This document shows positions 1 through 11,135 of a stretch of DNA of 64,000 bases, one piece after another. The stretch's first letter is position 1. Each line of letters opens with the position of its first letter. The notes below the pieces were generated by a model. It made no database searches, had not been told where the DNA came from, and saw only the letters and a list, made by a program, of their open reading frames with translations. The stretch is from positions 6,946,501 through 7,010,500 of the forward strand of contig NC_134960.1 in the NCBI RefSeq assembly GCF_965638725.1, read 5' to 3'. The stretch comes from Aptenodytes patagonicus (lineage: Eukaryota; Chordata; Aves; Sphenisciformes; Spheniscidae). The position numbers and the translations under genes were made by a program.

Positions 1-979
1 ATCTGGCAAGGGCAATGTGAACAACCCAGCAGAGAGGGGATTGCCAGGGCCTGACCAAGCAAGGGGGCTGGTAGGCTGGCAAGGAGGGGGTGTCTCCATC
101 TCTGTTTGGACAATCCAACCCAGCAGTCTGAAGACATCAGAGTTACACCAGCCTAGCTTGTGCCTCCTGGTTTGCCAGCATGTTGGATGTTTTCCATATG
201 AACAGCCCAGAGGTTTGCTCAGGACCCTGCCAGACACTACTAGTGAGCATGATGATATTACACCACTGTAAAGTGTGACTGTGGGAAGCTGGGAGCTCCT
301 CTTCTGTGCTCCATGGGGGAGCACTGACCATGCACTTTTGGGGATCAGACTGTCTGGCTGGAGGCAGAGAGCCAGGAATTTCTCTCCGCATGTCATTGAT
401 GCCATCCCTACCCCTTTTCTTATCCCTGCCCTGTGTGATGTTTCACACGGTCCAATTATATTACTGCCTGCCCTGGGCTATGCCAGACCTTAGGAAATCC
501 CAGAGCCTAGTCCTCTGTTGTGGCTTAATTTCCACTAAAGAAGCACTTCTGATGAGGCCTGGAGAGCTCAGAGCATGTGGTGCAATAGGGGTGTCCATGG
601 AGAGTAGTAGCTCTGCTGCAGAGTGCCTTGTGCTTTTGCACAGGGAGGTTATCACTGTTTGGTCATCCTGGTAAATAGGGATGATATAATACCACAGCTG
701 TGTTGCACATGGCTTGGGAGGAGCTCCGAGTCAGGGAATTTGAGGTCTGAAGCTCGATCTAAGCCAGGGTTAGCTGTCACGTGCAAATATAGTCATGCTG
801 ATCCTCAGGGCTGTGTTTCCAAAAAGAAGTGGTCAGCAACTCTTCAATTGCATGGCCACTTCTCCCATGAGGAGGTTGGCATGGACAGAGGGACAGTGAG
901 CGGAAGTTGACCACAGGACACAGCAGAGCATTGTTGGCCTCCACCGCTGCAGGCACCATGGACCAGCCGGGATACATAC
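1..979 (-). other. PDGFRB intron 17, partial
   Basis: No kinase exon is present on either strand here. The expected catalytic-loop exon must lie beyond the left edge. I see no recognisable repeat or RNA gene. Confidence 0.7.
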
Positions 980-1098
980 ATTTTTGGAAGCCAGGAACTC
1001 CATCCCATTGGCCACCTGGAAGCTGAAGCCCACCAAGTCCATATAGCTGAGGAGCGGAGACTCGTTTATCAGTGTCACCCGGTCTGTTCTTTCAGGAG
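980..1098 (-). CDS. PDGFRB: PDGFRB exon 17: end of the kinase insert and E-helix
   Basis: This exon has 119 nt and runs from phase 1 to phase 0. It encodes [20 protein letters not shown] and [19 protein letters not shown], followed by GTATGT. The next exon should start with the CVHRDLAARN catalytic loop and is not in the window. Confidence 0.95.
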
Positions 1099-4000
1099 CT
1101 GGAGGGCAAGCAGAAATGGATGTTGGTGTTACTCAGCACACTCATGGGCTGCCCGCCAGTGGAAGGACCCACTGGGGATTGCTCTGCCTCCAGCAACAAA
1201 GGGACAGAGCTGGGAGCTCCCATCGTGAAGGCATCTGCCACCACTGCTGGACTCGTCCCAAAGGTGACCTTTCCAATATGGACGATCCGTCTCTGCAAGC
1301 AAAGGCATCCAGCGCCCAAAGTGCAAGCACCTCTCCCTCCCGCTATGGCTGAGCTGTTACCTGACGGGGAATAGCTGTCCAGCTCATACGGGGTGCCGTA
1401 GTTAGAGGACTCGATGTCAGCGTACTTGACTTCACCCTTCATGTCAGACATGGGCACATAATCCAGTGAGTCGTCCTTGCTCATGTCCATGTAGCCCCCG
1501 TCGCTCTCCACAGACAAGGAGAGGTGACTGTGGGGGCATGTAAAGAGGCTGTTCAGATCCAGAGGGGAGGAGGAGATGCAGGGGATGGGAACAATGATTT
1601 GTGGGACTGCAATTCCTGAATCCTCAGCCCCGGCACTGAAATGTCCCACACAGCAGGGAAAGAAGCCCTGCATCATGCATGCAGAGAAGTGCAAATGACA
1701 CTGGAGGCCTCCTTCCACCACCTAACAGCTCTGGTGTCCTCAGGGCTAGCTTTAAACAGCCCTGCCATCTTCCCCTGCGGGTCTCCAGGTATCCTTGCCC
1801 ACAGGCTGCAGCTTCTCATGCCCACCTTGCCTGGCAGAGCACAGGCTTGGCTCAGCACACGAGCTCAGCACTGGGGAGGGCAGGAAGGGGAGGCAGGGCC
1901 ATGCAGCTCCACAGGCACCCACAGGGCAGGACGGCAGGAGACCCAAGCCAGAGTGGGCAGGTGAAACCCTCCACCTTGGTGGTGTATGTTCCCAGGCTGG
2001 CCAGGTCTGACCTGGAGAAGACTGAACTGAGCAGGCAGGACACAACTCTTTGTCCACAGTTAAACCTTCCCAGTTTGGATCAGCAAACATCTGCACCCTT
2101 GAGCACCTCTCCCTTGCGTGACCAACAACTGCATCTGGGAAGCAGCATCTTGAGGCCTTCCACATGATGGTGCTGGGCAAGGGAAACCTGCTGCATGGCC
2201 AGAGCTGTCGGGCATGTCCCCACGGGCTTGGGAGGCTGTGCTCGGTGCTTAGGAGGATCTCAGCTGCCTTCAAGCAGAAAGCACAGGGGGCAGCTGTGCT
2301 GATGTCCTAACACTGCTCTATTTTACTATTGTTTTGGCGTGCTGGAAGGAAATGCTGCTTTCTAATTTCCCATGGGACCGTTTCTGTGCACTGATCTGCC
2401 TGCATCCCTTACAGCTGGCAACTGGATGAAGGACCATTTTCCTTTCCTTGAAGCACCTCTTGTGCAACTGCACTCCTTCTAGCACTTCTCCCTTAGGCTC
2501 AGTAGCAACGAGACCTGCCCTGAAAATGCAGAGCTGAGGTCTCCAAGGGTTAAGACATGCTGGGAAACCCTTCGTCTCCATACTCGAAGTGTAGCTGTGG
2601 TTATGCCAGTAAAGTTAACGATGCCAGGGAATATTCCCAACTGGCATGGAGCAGCCAGTGTGTGTGCTAGCAAACTCAGTCTCCAGGACACACAGATTGC
2701 CTCTGCTAACTTCCCGTCTGCCAGGAGCTGTTTGGAGGTGGCTTGTTGGCACATGGGCCAGTCTCACAAGGTAAGAGTGGCCAACTCTGTCCCAGTGCTG
2801 GGCCAGTGTTTACTTTACTGGTCTGGAGGAAATGTAGGTATCCTTCCTGGCAGTACCAGCCTCCCTCATTGATGGGGGCTAGGATGGGGTAGGCACCAGG
2901 GAGGAGGACAGTGCTGCTTTCCAGGTACCTCTGCACATGGTCCTCCTTGGCGGTGTTCCCGTACACCTCTGCCTCTCGCCGTGCCTTCTCTCCATAGGAC
3001 TGCAGGAAGGTGTGCTTGTTACGGTGCAGGTAGTCCACCAGGTCCCCATAGCGGCAGTACTCGGTGATGATATAGATGGGCCCTGGTGGGAGAAAGCACC
3101 TGTGTCAGCCCTGCCTCAGCCCCGCTCACTCCCCGGGGCAGGGAATTTCATCCCACAGGGACATTACCAGATTGCAGGATATCTAGGCAGGGCCAGGGGG
3201 AAAAGCCATCTTTCTGGGTACCGAGCATTTTTGGAATTTGAAATTTGTGTTTGGGGAGGGAGGTGGGGGTTAACAGAAACACGCCTTCTCAGTTTTAATC
3301 AGGTTGGAAAGAAAGGCTTTCAGAGCCCCACAAGGGTTTCCTAGGGGAAGGGTGAATCATTCTGAACCAGAAAACAGGAATTATTCTCTCTGAGGACAGT
3401 TCTCCTACTCAGAACAGCCCAGGGCAGCAGGGAGAGGAGACAAGGCGCCCAGGGTTCATCTACCTCCTTTGGTGCAGGCCCCCAGCAAGTTCACGATGTT
3501 GAGGTGAGGTCCCAAGTGGCTCATGATCTTCAGCTCGGACATAAGGGCTTGCTTCTCGCTGCTCCGGGCAGTGGCTGTTGGGGAGAGCCGGTGTGAGCGG
3601 CAGGGTGAGGAGCGGAGCACATGGGCACCATTCGGCCTCACAGCTTTGGGATGGGGAAAGGTATGGTGCGGGGACAACTCACACTTGAGCATTTTGACCG
3701 CCACTTTCATGGTGGACTGCGAATGGCTCAGGCCATGGGCTGTTGCCTCCACCACACGTCCAAAGGCACCGGAGCCTAGAGTGCGTCCTGCAAAGAAACA
3801 GCGAGGAGACAAGATTGGCAGTACTCCTCGAGAAGAGGTGAGGCGAGGAGCTTGGAAAAGGCAAGTCCTCTGTTTGAAACCACACCAGCCTTGCTGCAGT
3901 CATCCTGGTGGGCATGGAGGTGGTGTTTGTGGTTGGGGCTGGTTTCTGTCCGGCTGGGAAGGGAAGGAGCTTCCAGCCATAGGAAAGGATAGCCAGGAAT

Positions 4001-7000
4001 AAACCAGTGCCTCATGCCAAAGGGAGCAGCTGGCTTCCCACCGTGGTCCCAGATGGTCCCTCTGTCCCAGGACCACATCGTATCTTGAGGGATCTCTGTG
4101 CCCTTTCTGGGTTGGTCTCTTTTGGAGATCCCAAACCCATTACCCCCAGACAGCCAGAACCCCAGGGGTCCATCAGTGGGACCTGCACAGCCTTTACCTA
4201 ACACCAGCTTGTCCCTGGGCACCTCCCAGCTGGAGTCGTAAGGCAGCTGCATGGGATCCACATAGATGTACTCATGCCCATCGGAGCTGACTGACTCAAT
4301 CACCTTCCAGCGGATTTCATAACGAGGTTTCTGGAAATGGGAGCAAAGGGGAAAGAGAGATCTGAGGGGCTGAGGATCAGGGAGGGCATGGGGGATGTGG
4401 ATGGGCTTTGTCAGGGAGTCTTTTGTCCCTGCAGCCATTGCCCCATCTAGCCTACAGATGCCGGGGGGGCCACGGTCCCTGGAATGGGTGGGATATCATC
4501 AAGCCCATGCCAGCAGGAGCTCACAGCTTTGCTCTTCCCAGCCACCCTGACATGGGGGTACCACTGTGGCAGCCTGGGAACGCTCTCCTCTTTTACCTTC
4601 TGCCACAGGACAATCAGGATGATCAGGGAGATGACGGTGAGGACCAGCAAGGCCAGGATGACAGAGATGATGACCACTTTGAACGGCAAGGCTACAATGA
4701 TAACAGGGACAGCAGTTAGAATCCTCCAACCTTGCATGGCCTGGGTACCCTGGGAAAAGGAGGGGACAACAGCACAGAGGGATCCCTGCACCCTTCCCCT
4801 TTCCTCCTCTAGCCACCATCCCCCTCCTGCTACACAACTCCCCCCAGACATCGACCCTGAGCTCTCCTCTGGGTGGGGGCAGTCCCTGTCCTCTCCTCCT
4901 GGGCAGACCTGCCCAGCACTCGCAGGGCCAGCACCCAGGGATAACGGGGTGATGGGTTGTTACAGCTTGTTGAAGGGCTTCCTGCCTTGGGAGAGGTTTG
5001 ACCATGGGAGGCTGTAAGGAGCTAGAGGGGCTGGTTTGCTTGGGGGAGAGCTGGCAGCTCTGGACCTGGGCTTAGATCATCATTCCTCATATTTGGGATG
5101 TTCAGCGCATGGATGTTTGAGTCCGTGGCACCATCTAGTGACCCACGGGCTAATAACAAGATACCAGGAACCTGCTCAGGCTCTCTCATCTCACCTCCCT
5201 GGAGGGATGACCCTGCCAGTGGATATAAGGGCTCCAGACTCCTCCTGGAGCAACCTTTCCTGCTCAACCCAAAGGAGGCTTCATTTTGGGCAGAATACCC
5301 AGGCTTCCTGCCTTCGAGGTCTGCAGCCATCAGAGGACAGTCCTGGCTCTTAGCACCTCCATGCTGGAGGCACAGAGAGGGAAGTCTAGCTCCCCATCAC
5401 CTGCTCAAACGCCTCCCGCAGCACTCACCGTGTGGGACCAGAGTGATGTCCTGGGAGTTGGTGCCCAGGAAGTTTTGCACGGTGCATCTCAGGAGCAGGG
5501 GCTCGTCCACCCTGTGCAGCTGCAGGGTGCTGTTCACGCGGTACACCTGCAGCTTCGCGTGGTACGTGGCATTGGTCTGCAGACCGATCTCCGCGGACTC
5601 GTTCCCCAGCAGCCGGGTGGGCTGCCCCTTGGTGCTGCACCTGGTCCGGGGGAGGATAAAGGCACCTGAGAGGCAGCTGGGACCACGCACCACCATGGGA
5701 TGCCGGGCATGTGGGACAGCAGAATACAATAAAATAATAGTCTATTATTCTAATGAATGTGAGAGTCCAGCCATTCTCATGGGCTCCATCACTCCGCTTA
5801 CCATTTGATGTCGCTGCAAGTAGACCAGCTGATCTCCGGCTGGGGCATGCCTTCAGCAGAGCATGTTACGGTCTGCTCCCCACTGCTGGCACTGCTGTTC
5901 TCCTTGAGGTCCACCACTTTGGCTGGCACTGAAACCAAGAGACAGTGATGGGAATTAATCCTCCTTTCTGACTGCAGGATGGAAGGGGAACGTGATTCCA
6001 CTGTACCCCTAACATGGCCTGGGGGTGAGGAGACAGTGAGGTAGGACTCATCACATCAATCATGTTTTATTTTTGAAAGCTAACAGCAAAAAGAGAAAGG
6101 TTTGAGGGGGTTATGGAGGAGACCTGCCCCCATCTAGCTTGCTTGGAGAGCACAGGCAAGCACAGGGAAAAGTCCTGGACATCAGAGCTGCGCAATCATC
6201 TCTGCATCTACTACCTTGGGCCAGGGCATGAAGGCCAAGCTGCTGGTTTCTGCACTGCCTCCCTGTCCTCCTGCTCTGAGACCAAGCGTGAGATATCTCA
6301 AATGAGCATGTTTCTTGCTTGAATGCTCTTCCTTTAACCAAAACCACTCTGGAGCTGTAGTCAGAGGAGTAAGGGCTTCAGCCTGAGGGTCCTGAGGCAA
6401 AGGATGGAGCCATCCCCTGAGACTGCCCCCACACTCCTCAGCCCCATGTCTGCATGCCCATCCTCACCATTTATCTGCAGATGGAAGGACAGCTCCTGCT
6501 CATCGTCCTCATTGGAAGCCCGGATGGTGTAAAATCCTCCTTCTTCCTGCTTCACCCGTACCAGCACCAGAGCCGTCTGGTACCTGGAGGAGACACAGTC
6601 CCCAAGTGATGGGTGTGGGAAGGTACCTCAGGACTGACAACGCTTGGAGGTGACCAGCGCCCATCCAACTGAGGCATGCTCAAAATTCACTCACAGAAAG
6701 GCATTCAACCACCAACCCATGTCCAACAAGTGATTTGCAGCTTACTTTGTGAATTATCCCCTCCCTGCACCCCGGTGAGGAGTGATGGGCCCTCACCTGG
6801 TTTCTGACAGATTCCTGCTGGTGATGGTGAACTCGCTGTTGCTCTCCACGGTCAATGTCTTGTTGTTCTTCAGCCACACGATGTTGGGTTGTGGGTAGGC
6901 CTCCACCTCCACCTGGATGGTGCGGCTCTTGTGGACCTCAGCATACACTGTGCTGGGCAGGTGGGTGTGGAAGCGCACGAAGCCACGCTCTGAGAGGGGG

Positions 7001-10000
7001 CAGGGGATAGGGGGGGTCAGAGTTAAAAAGAGACCCCTCTCCAGCCCTTTGGACAAACATGGATCTGGCACAAAACACCCTGAACACACAGAAGTGGTGG
7101 GGCAGCTCCAGATCCATCCCTCAAGGCTTCAGGCTTGCGTCCAAAGGGAGTGGGGGTGCAGAGCCACACTTTGGAGTAGGGGAGCTCATGAGGCAGGCAG
7201 CACGCAGGGAAAAGGCTGTTATCTTGTAGGGATGGGGCAGGTTCCTTCAAATTACATGAAAGAAGGACAGATGCAGATGGGAGGTGGCAATTTGACCTCA
7301 CAGTGCATCGGCACTGCACAGTGCAGAAGAGCTCTCACCCACACCCTCAAGTGTCTTAAAGGGTCACAAAAGCTGTGGTGGGGGGTTTGGGATGTTTTGA
7401 AGCCAAGAAGTGGGCAGGGGTGACTTGGGGTGAGGGCTGTTTTTTTGCCATGGCTACTAAGGGCAGAGGCGAGGAGGGGAGGGAGCTGGAGGTTGTGCGG
7501 AGAGAAGAGGGTGTCACCCTGGGGTATCCTGCCTGGATGCCCATGTGGTTTGCTGGCTTTGGGCACGTGGGCAGCGACGCACCGATCACATGGACCGTGA
7601 TGTCTTTCCGATCCGTTTTCTCATGGTAGCCCTCAGAGACGTTGCAGACGTAGGTCCCGCTGTCCTCCAGCTCCGCATTCTGGATGATGAGGATGGAGCG
7701 GATCTCATGGGTGGATCCGGGCAGGAAGTCAGTCACCGGCTCTACAGCCTTCCCTGCCTGCACAACGGGGACAGGAGATATGGTCTGAGAAGTCAAGAGC
7801 ATGTTCTGCCGTTGGAGCTACAAAGCCAGGCTCACAGGGAGGGAGGAAGAGGGGGTAGAGGACCCCAGTCTGGCTGCCACAGGGACAGGGAACATGCATT
7901 GATCAGAGGCCACTGAGACAGACAGCCTTAATCCAAGGATCTCCCCATCAAGCCTCCCTGTGTGGCAGCATCATCATCCCACAGCTTCTGCCATGGGGTG
8001 AAGCTTCCTATGAAGCTTCGCCTAGGATATTGATGAGTGATTGCCATGGGACATCTGGGCGAAGGCTGGAGCTGCTGCCCGGAGCCTGTGGGGCTGGAGC
8101 ACTCACTTGCTTGCGAGGATAATCCCAGTTGAAGTTGACTAGCTCATTGCCGCTCACGGTGCACATCAGGGTAACGTTTTCTCCCTGACGCACTATGGTC
8201 TGCACTGCGCTGATGGAGACGTTCACAGATGACACTGTGGGAAAGGTGAAAGAAAGGAATGAATAATGAAGGAAGGGATGAGTGGGCACCCAGTCCATTT
8301 ATCCTGCGTGGACTGGTCCACTGGAAAGTCTCTTCCCTGAGGGATAGAGCTGACACTTTGGCAGAACCCATTGTCTAATGGAGACAGGACTAAATCCAGC
8401 CTCCAAATTGATCAGGGGCATCGCTAAGGAGACAGGGGGAGAGCTTTGCTGTCCCTGCCATTGGGCTGAAGGAACAGCCACAGCAGGTGCACAGGTATGC
8501 TAAGACAATGGAAGCTCACCCTGGATCCTGTAGACATAGAAGGTGTCTGAATCCACCTCCTGGTCATCCACGATTGTCCGACAGAAATAGGTCTTATCCT
8601 CAAAGAAGCCTTTGAATCCCTGTTGTGGGTCATAAGCAGCTGGGATGGGGTTCTCCACCTTTTTCTCATAGAGGGTCACCTGCATCTGCGGGTTGGTCAC
8701 GCGGCATGGGATGATGGCCTCTGTGTAGCCCGTGATGAAGATAAAGAGCTCTTCGGAGGTGATTGTGGGGAGGAAGACTAGGGAGGGATCTGTGGGAGAG
8801 AGGGAACGCTGGTTACGGAAAGCTGCTTGAAGCTGAACCAGGGCTGCTCTGTGCTCCTTCAGGACTGCTCCAACACAGGGCTCTGTCTCCAGACTGGTGG
8901 GATGCTTCTTCCCTTAATCCCCATGGCAAAATAGAGCTGCAATGTCGCGGGCTTGCCAAACCTGTCCTGGGAGGGTGAGAGAGACCCAGACGCTGCCGCC
9001 TAGCACCGTTGCCTCCCCCACCACTTGTCCCAACACACCACACATGGGTCTCTCCCATGACCTGGCATACCAGAGACATGCCACAGCCAGATGACCTGCC
9101 ATGAGGGCTCTCCTGCAATGGGAGGAAGGATTTTGAGAGGCCAGTCACTTGGAGACAGGACGATAATCCAAAGACCTCTTTCTCCTGGTTGTTAAACCCT
9201 GTGGAAATGCAGAGACAAGGACATGCTGTCCCCTACCTGGAACGTAGATGTACAGGGCTTTCCTCTCTGCTGGCTCTGGAACCTGGTCAGGGCTGTAGGT
9301 GCACGCATACTCCCCGGTGTGACGGCCCGTCACGTTCCTGAGGGTGAGATTGCTGACGAAGACACCATCCCTGTGCTCCAGCGAGGCAGTGAGGGGCTGA
9401 CCCTCCCGTTCCCAGACCAGCGCGCCATCCCCATAGCACAAGAGGGAGAAGGTGCTGTGGAGGCCGAGGACAAGCTCAGTGTCTTTGGGTTCGATGTGCA
9501 GCCCGCTGGCCCCGGATGTTACCTCCAGCAGACCTGGGAGAGGAGGGAGATGAGACCAAATTGGATTCCTCTGAAATCCAAGGAGAAGCACGCTGGAGCA
9601 CAACCTCACACCAATGTATTTGGTTTGTAGTGTCAACCTTTACACTGAAAAATAACCTTCCTGGATTTGTCCTCCTTGGCGTAGCCACCACTGACAAACA
9701 CATGCTCTCCTCAGAAATGTCCTGTTGACGTAGACCTTCGTGGGTCACCCTTCATTCCCTGTACCTCCTGAAAGCCTTACTGGGGAGGAAATAAGACATC
9801 ACGGGGTTTAGCAATGTTCAAAGGTGCCCATCTTGTCTGTGGCAATGCTGGGTGGAGAACCCCCCATTTTATGCTTTAATTATGTCTGTCCCCGTCCAAC
9901 CTTTCTGTGAGGTAACTGCGCCCTCAGTGCCACCCAGTGCTGCCCAGTGTCACGGGGCGGTGAGGAGCAGAAGGCTGGCTTGGGAGGGATTTGGGGCAGC

Positions 10001-11106
10001 TGTTGAAACGGTGGGTGTGAACAGAGATGTGCTGGGAGGCAGCCATGCTGTGATGCTGTTGCACCAGCCCAAGTGGCATCCTTGGTGAGGACGGGGCTGG
10101 AAATGGGGGTGACCTGGGCCTCCCCCACGTTTGCTCACATTCTTGGCTTTTATGCATCCTGTGAGCTGGTCTAGATGGCCTGGGGAGCTGGCAGTACAGA
10201 CAGTACTGCTGACCCCAAAATGAGCCTGTCTCTGCAAAGGCAGAGGTAGGTCTCAGATGCACCTTCAAAGGCTTGGAAAGGCCATGCGTTTAGCAGGCAA
10301 GGGGGAGAGGAGGAGATGAGGCAGTTCCCTGCTCTGCTGGCTGCCTCTCCACAGGGACAGTGTCAGACGGGACACAGACCAGGCTGAAACAATGTCAGTT
10401 TACAAGAAAGTGAAAAAGGAATGAAAGCAAAACCTTGCAGGAAATCCTTTGGAAGCAATAGAGCAGGCAAGGTCTTCCTGAATGGCTCCCCGTGTCTCTC
10501 CCAGCTTCCTTGCTTCACCCTTTGCCCAGATGTCCCAGTGGGGCTGGGATACATGCTCCTCCCAGGTGTCCCCACGGGTGGGCAGGGCAGCTGGGGACAG
10601 CGCCCAGGGACTCGCAGCAAGGCTGTAAACAGCCCAGATGCAGCCAGGTGCCCTGCTGCCTTGCTGTGGGGGGTTATTGTATATATGGGGGTCTGACCGA
10701 ATCCTTCCTGCTGTGGGGGTGTCCATAATGTCCAGATAATGTGGGTTCTCGGGTGTCTGCTAAGGGCTGAGCGCACCTGGCAGTGCTCCCTCTGCAAAGG
10801 TCTCCTCCTTCCACCCAGCTGTGCGTCAGCACGAAGCAGGTGGGGACTTTACATCCACCCTGCCATAGGATTGGGTCAGCATAAGCCCATGGACCTGAGT
10901 CATTAGGAGGGACAGATGGCCTGGAGCGCGCTGTGCACCCCTGTGCCTCCCCACGGCATTGCCCCTTTCCTCCCCCTTGCCCTGGAGCAGGCATCCCAGG
11001 GCAGCATCCCCGTGCAGGCCCCAATCCTCTACACACCTCCCCAGCCACAGCACTCACCGGTGAGGATGAGGAGCCAGAGAGATGTCTTCAGAGAGGGGCA
11101 CAGCAT
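980..11106 (-). CDS. PDGFRB: Platelet-derived growth factor receptor beta, exons 2-17 (3' part outside window)
   Basis: This is a type III receptor tyrosine kinase of the plasma membrane that binds PDGF-B and PDGF-D dimers. Sixteen coding exons are visible on the minus strand. All have GT-AG boundaries and compatible phases, and they join to 2,451 nt, or 817 codons. They encode a short signal peptide (about residues 1-17), five Ig-like domains (about 18-522), a transmembrane helix (about 526-550), the juxtamembrane Src-type site YIYVD (Y575/Y577), a GSGAFG glycine loop (603-608), the VAVK lysine (K630), and a kinase insert with a YGN Grb2-type site (Y711) and YMDM/YVPM PI3-kinase sites (Y734/Y745). 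The HRD loop, DFG, activation loop and C-tail lie beyond position 1. Human PDGFRB is about 1,106 residues, so roughly a quarter is missing. YMDM plus YVPM with the RasGAP-like YGTP argue for PDGFRB rather than PDGFRA, KIT or CSF1R. Confidence 0.97.
1361..1527 (-). CDS. PDGFRB: PDGFRB exon 16: kinase insert with PI3-kinase sites
   Basis: This exon has 167 nt and runs from phase 2 to phase 1. It encodes [40 protein letters not shown] and [19 protein letters not shown] and YVPM are p85 docking motifs, and SNYGTP corresponds to the RasGAP site. The acceptor was placed by phase with exon 15. Confidence 0.95.
1528..2928 (-). other. PDGFRB intron 15
   Basis: This 1.4-kb intron separates the two halves of the kinase insert. 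Its ends are GT...AG on the minus strand. I see nothing recognisable inside. Confidence 0.8.
2929..3082 (-). CDS. PDGFRB: PDGFRB exon 15: kinase hinge and start of the kinase insert
   Basis: This exon has 154 nt and runs from phase 1 to phase 2. It encodes [20 protein letters not shown], which contains the hinge, and then the divergent insert ending [13 protein letters not shown]. The EVYGN motif keeps the Tyr-x-Asn form of the Grb2 site. The frame stays open past the donor into the intron, but the AG/GTACCT donor gives the only phase that joins exon 16. Confidence 0.92.
3464..3574 (-). CDS. PDGFRB: PDGFRB exon 14: kinase C-helix
   Basis: This exon has 111 nt with phase 1 on both sides. It encodes [20 protein letters not shown] and [12 protein letters not shown]. 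The Glu of ELKIM is the C-helix glutamate that pairs with the VAVK lysine. Confidence 0.97.
3683..3787 (-). CDS. PDGFRB: PDGFRB exon 13: kinase glycine loop and VAVK lysine
   Basis: This exon has 105 nt with phase 1 on both sides. It encodes [20 protein letters not shown] and MKVAVKMLK, the ATP-binding loop and the catalytic-lysine strand. The loop reads GSGAFGRV where, from memory, the human protein has Q in place of R. Confidence 0.97.
4198..4330 (-). CDS. PDGFRB: PDGFRB exon 12: juxtamembrane autoinhibitory region
   Basis: This exon has 133 nt and runs from phase 0 to phase 1. It encodes [20 protein letters not shown] and [20 protein letters not shown]. The paired tyrosines of YIYVD correspond to the family's Src-family binding and autoinhibition site. 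The numbering matches human exon 12 if one non-coding exon precedes exon 2. Confidence 0.97.
4597..4691 (-). CDS. PDGFRB: PDGFRB exon 11: transmembrane segment
   Basis: This exon has 95 nt and runs from phase 1 to phase 0. It encodes a hydrophobic run that starts [15 protein letters not shown] and ends [10 protein letters not shown]. This is the single membrane-spanning helix with its basic cytoplasmic edge. Confidence 0.96.
5429..5640 (-). CDS. PDGFRB: PDGFRB exon 10: Ig-like domain 5, second half
   Basis: This exon has 212 nt and runs from phase 2 to phase 1. It encodes [15 protein letters not shown], the [20 protein letters not shown] strands, [12 protein letters not shown] with the closing cysteine, and VPH before the membrane. 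Several N-glycosylation sequons (NES, NAT, NST) are present. Confidence 0.94.
5802..5928 (-). CDS. PDGFRB: PDGFRB exon 9: Ig-like domain 5, first half
   Basis: This exon has 127 nt and runs from phase 1 to phase 2. It encodes [20 protein letters not shown], then [18 protein letters not shown], and ends at SDIK with a Trp codon split across the junction. The first domain-5 cysteine (VTCSAEG) is present. Confidence 0.93.
6468..6583 (-). CDS. PDGFRB: PDGFRB exon 8: Ig-like domain 4, second half
   Basis: This exon has 116 nt and runs from phase 2 to phase 1. It encodes [20 protein letters not shown] and the strand LSFHLQIN. Tyrosine-containing GGFYTI replaces the usual Ig DxGxYxC motif, so the second cysteine is also absent. 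Confidence 0.94.
6797..6989 (-). CDS. PDGFRB: PDGFRB exon 7: Ig-like domain 4, first half
   Basis: This exon has 193 nt and runs from phase 1 to phase 2. It encodes [11 protein letters not shown] to NLSETR. There is no cysteine, as expected for the disulfide-free fourth Ig domain of this family, which makes receptor-receptor contacts. Confidence 0.94.
7583..7757 (-). CDS. PDGFRB: PDGFRB exon 6: second half of Ig-like domain 3
   Basis: This exon has 175 nt and runs from phase 0 to phase 1. It encodes [11 protein letters not shown] through [15 protein letters not shown], which carries the partner cysteine of domain 3, and ends in ITVHVI. A second AG two bases into the exon could act as an alternative acceptor, but it would shift the frame. 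Confidence 0.93.
8107..8234 (-). CDS. PDGFRB: PDGFRB exon 5: first half of Ig-like domain 3
   Basis: This exon has 128 nt and runs from phase 1 to phase 0. It encodes [20 protein letters not shown], then LMCTVSG with the first domain-3 cysteine, and ends at YPRKQ before GTGAGT. Confidence 0.95.
8520..8789 (-). CDS. PDGFRB: PDGFRB exon 4: Ig-like domain 2
   Basis: This exon has 270 nt and phase 1 on both sides. It encodes Ig domain 2 with cysteines in IIPCRVT and TYFCRT, followed by the conserved [11 protein letters not shown] linker. In PDGF receptors, domains 2 and 3 make the ligand contacts. Confidence 0.95.
9237..9533 (-). CDS. PDGFRB: PDGFRB exon 3: Ig-like domain 1
   Basis: This exon has 297 nt and phase 1 on both sides. 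It encodes the first Ig-like domain with the cysteine pair in SLLCYGDG and GEYACTYS, and it ends in LYIYVP before GTAGGG. A glycosylation sequon NLT lies in the F-strand region. Confidence 0.93.
9534..11057 (-). other. PDGFRB intron 2
   Basis: This 1.5-kb intron lies between the signal-peptide exon and Ig domain 1. I found no repeat family or extra exon. Confidence 0.8.
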
Positions 11107-11135
11107 GGCGGGCTCCGTGGCTCGGTGGCCAAATC
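11058..11135 (-). CDS. PDGFRB: PDGFRB exon 2: 5' UTR end, start codon and signal peptide
   Basis: The exon opens after a CAG acceptor and carries 29 nt of 5' UTR. The ATG lies at 11106-11104 in a GCCCGCC context. The coding part is 49 nt (11106-11058) and encodes [16 protein letters not shown] plus the first base of a Gly codon, followed by GTGAGTG. The hydrophobic stretch is a short signal peptide; the human one is about twice as long. An upstream open frame exists only because the intron reads through, so this ATG is preferred. Confidence 0.85.

Noticed and set aside
2706-2928. Extension of PDGFRB exon 15 along its open frame
   Set aside because: The extension does not resemble the family, and only the donor at 2929/2928 gives the phase required by exon 16.
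980-11106. Receptor kinase as PDGFRA, KIT or CSF1R
   Set aside because: The YMDM/YVPM pair, the GESDGG-like context, the juxtamembrane sequence and adjacency to CDX1 and SLC6A7 fit PDGFRB best.
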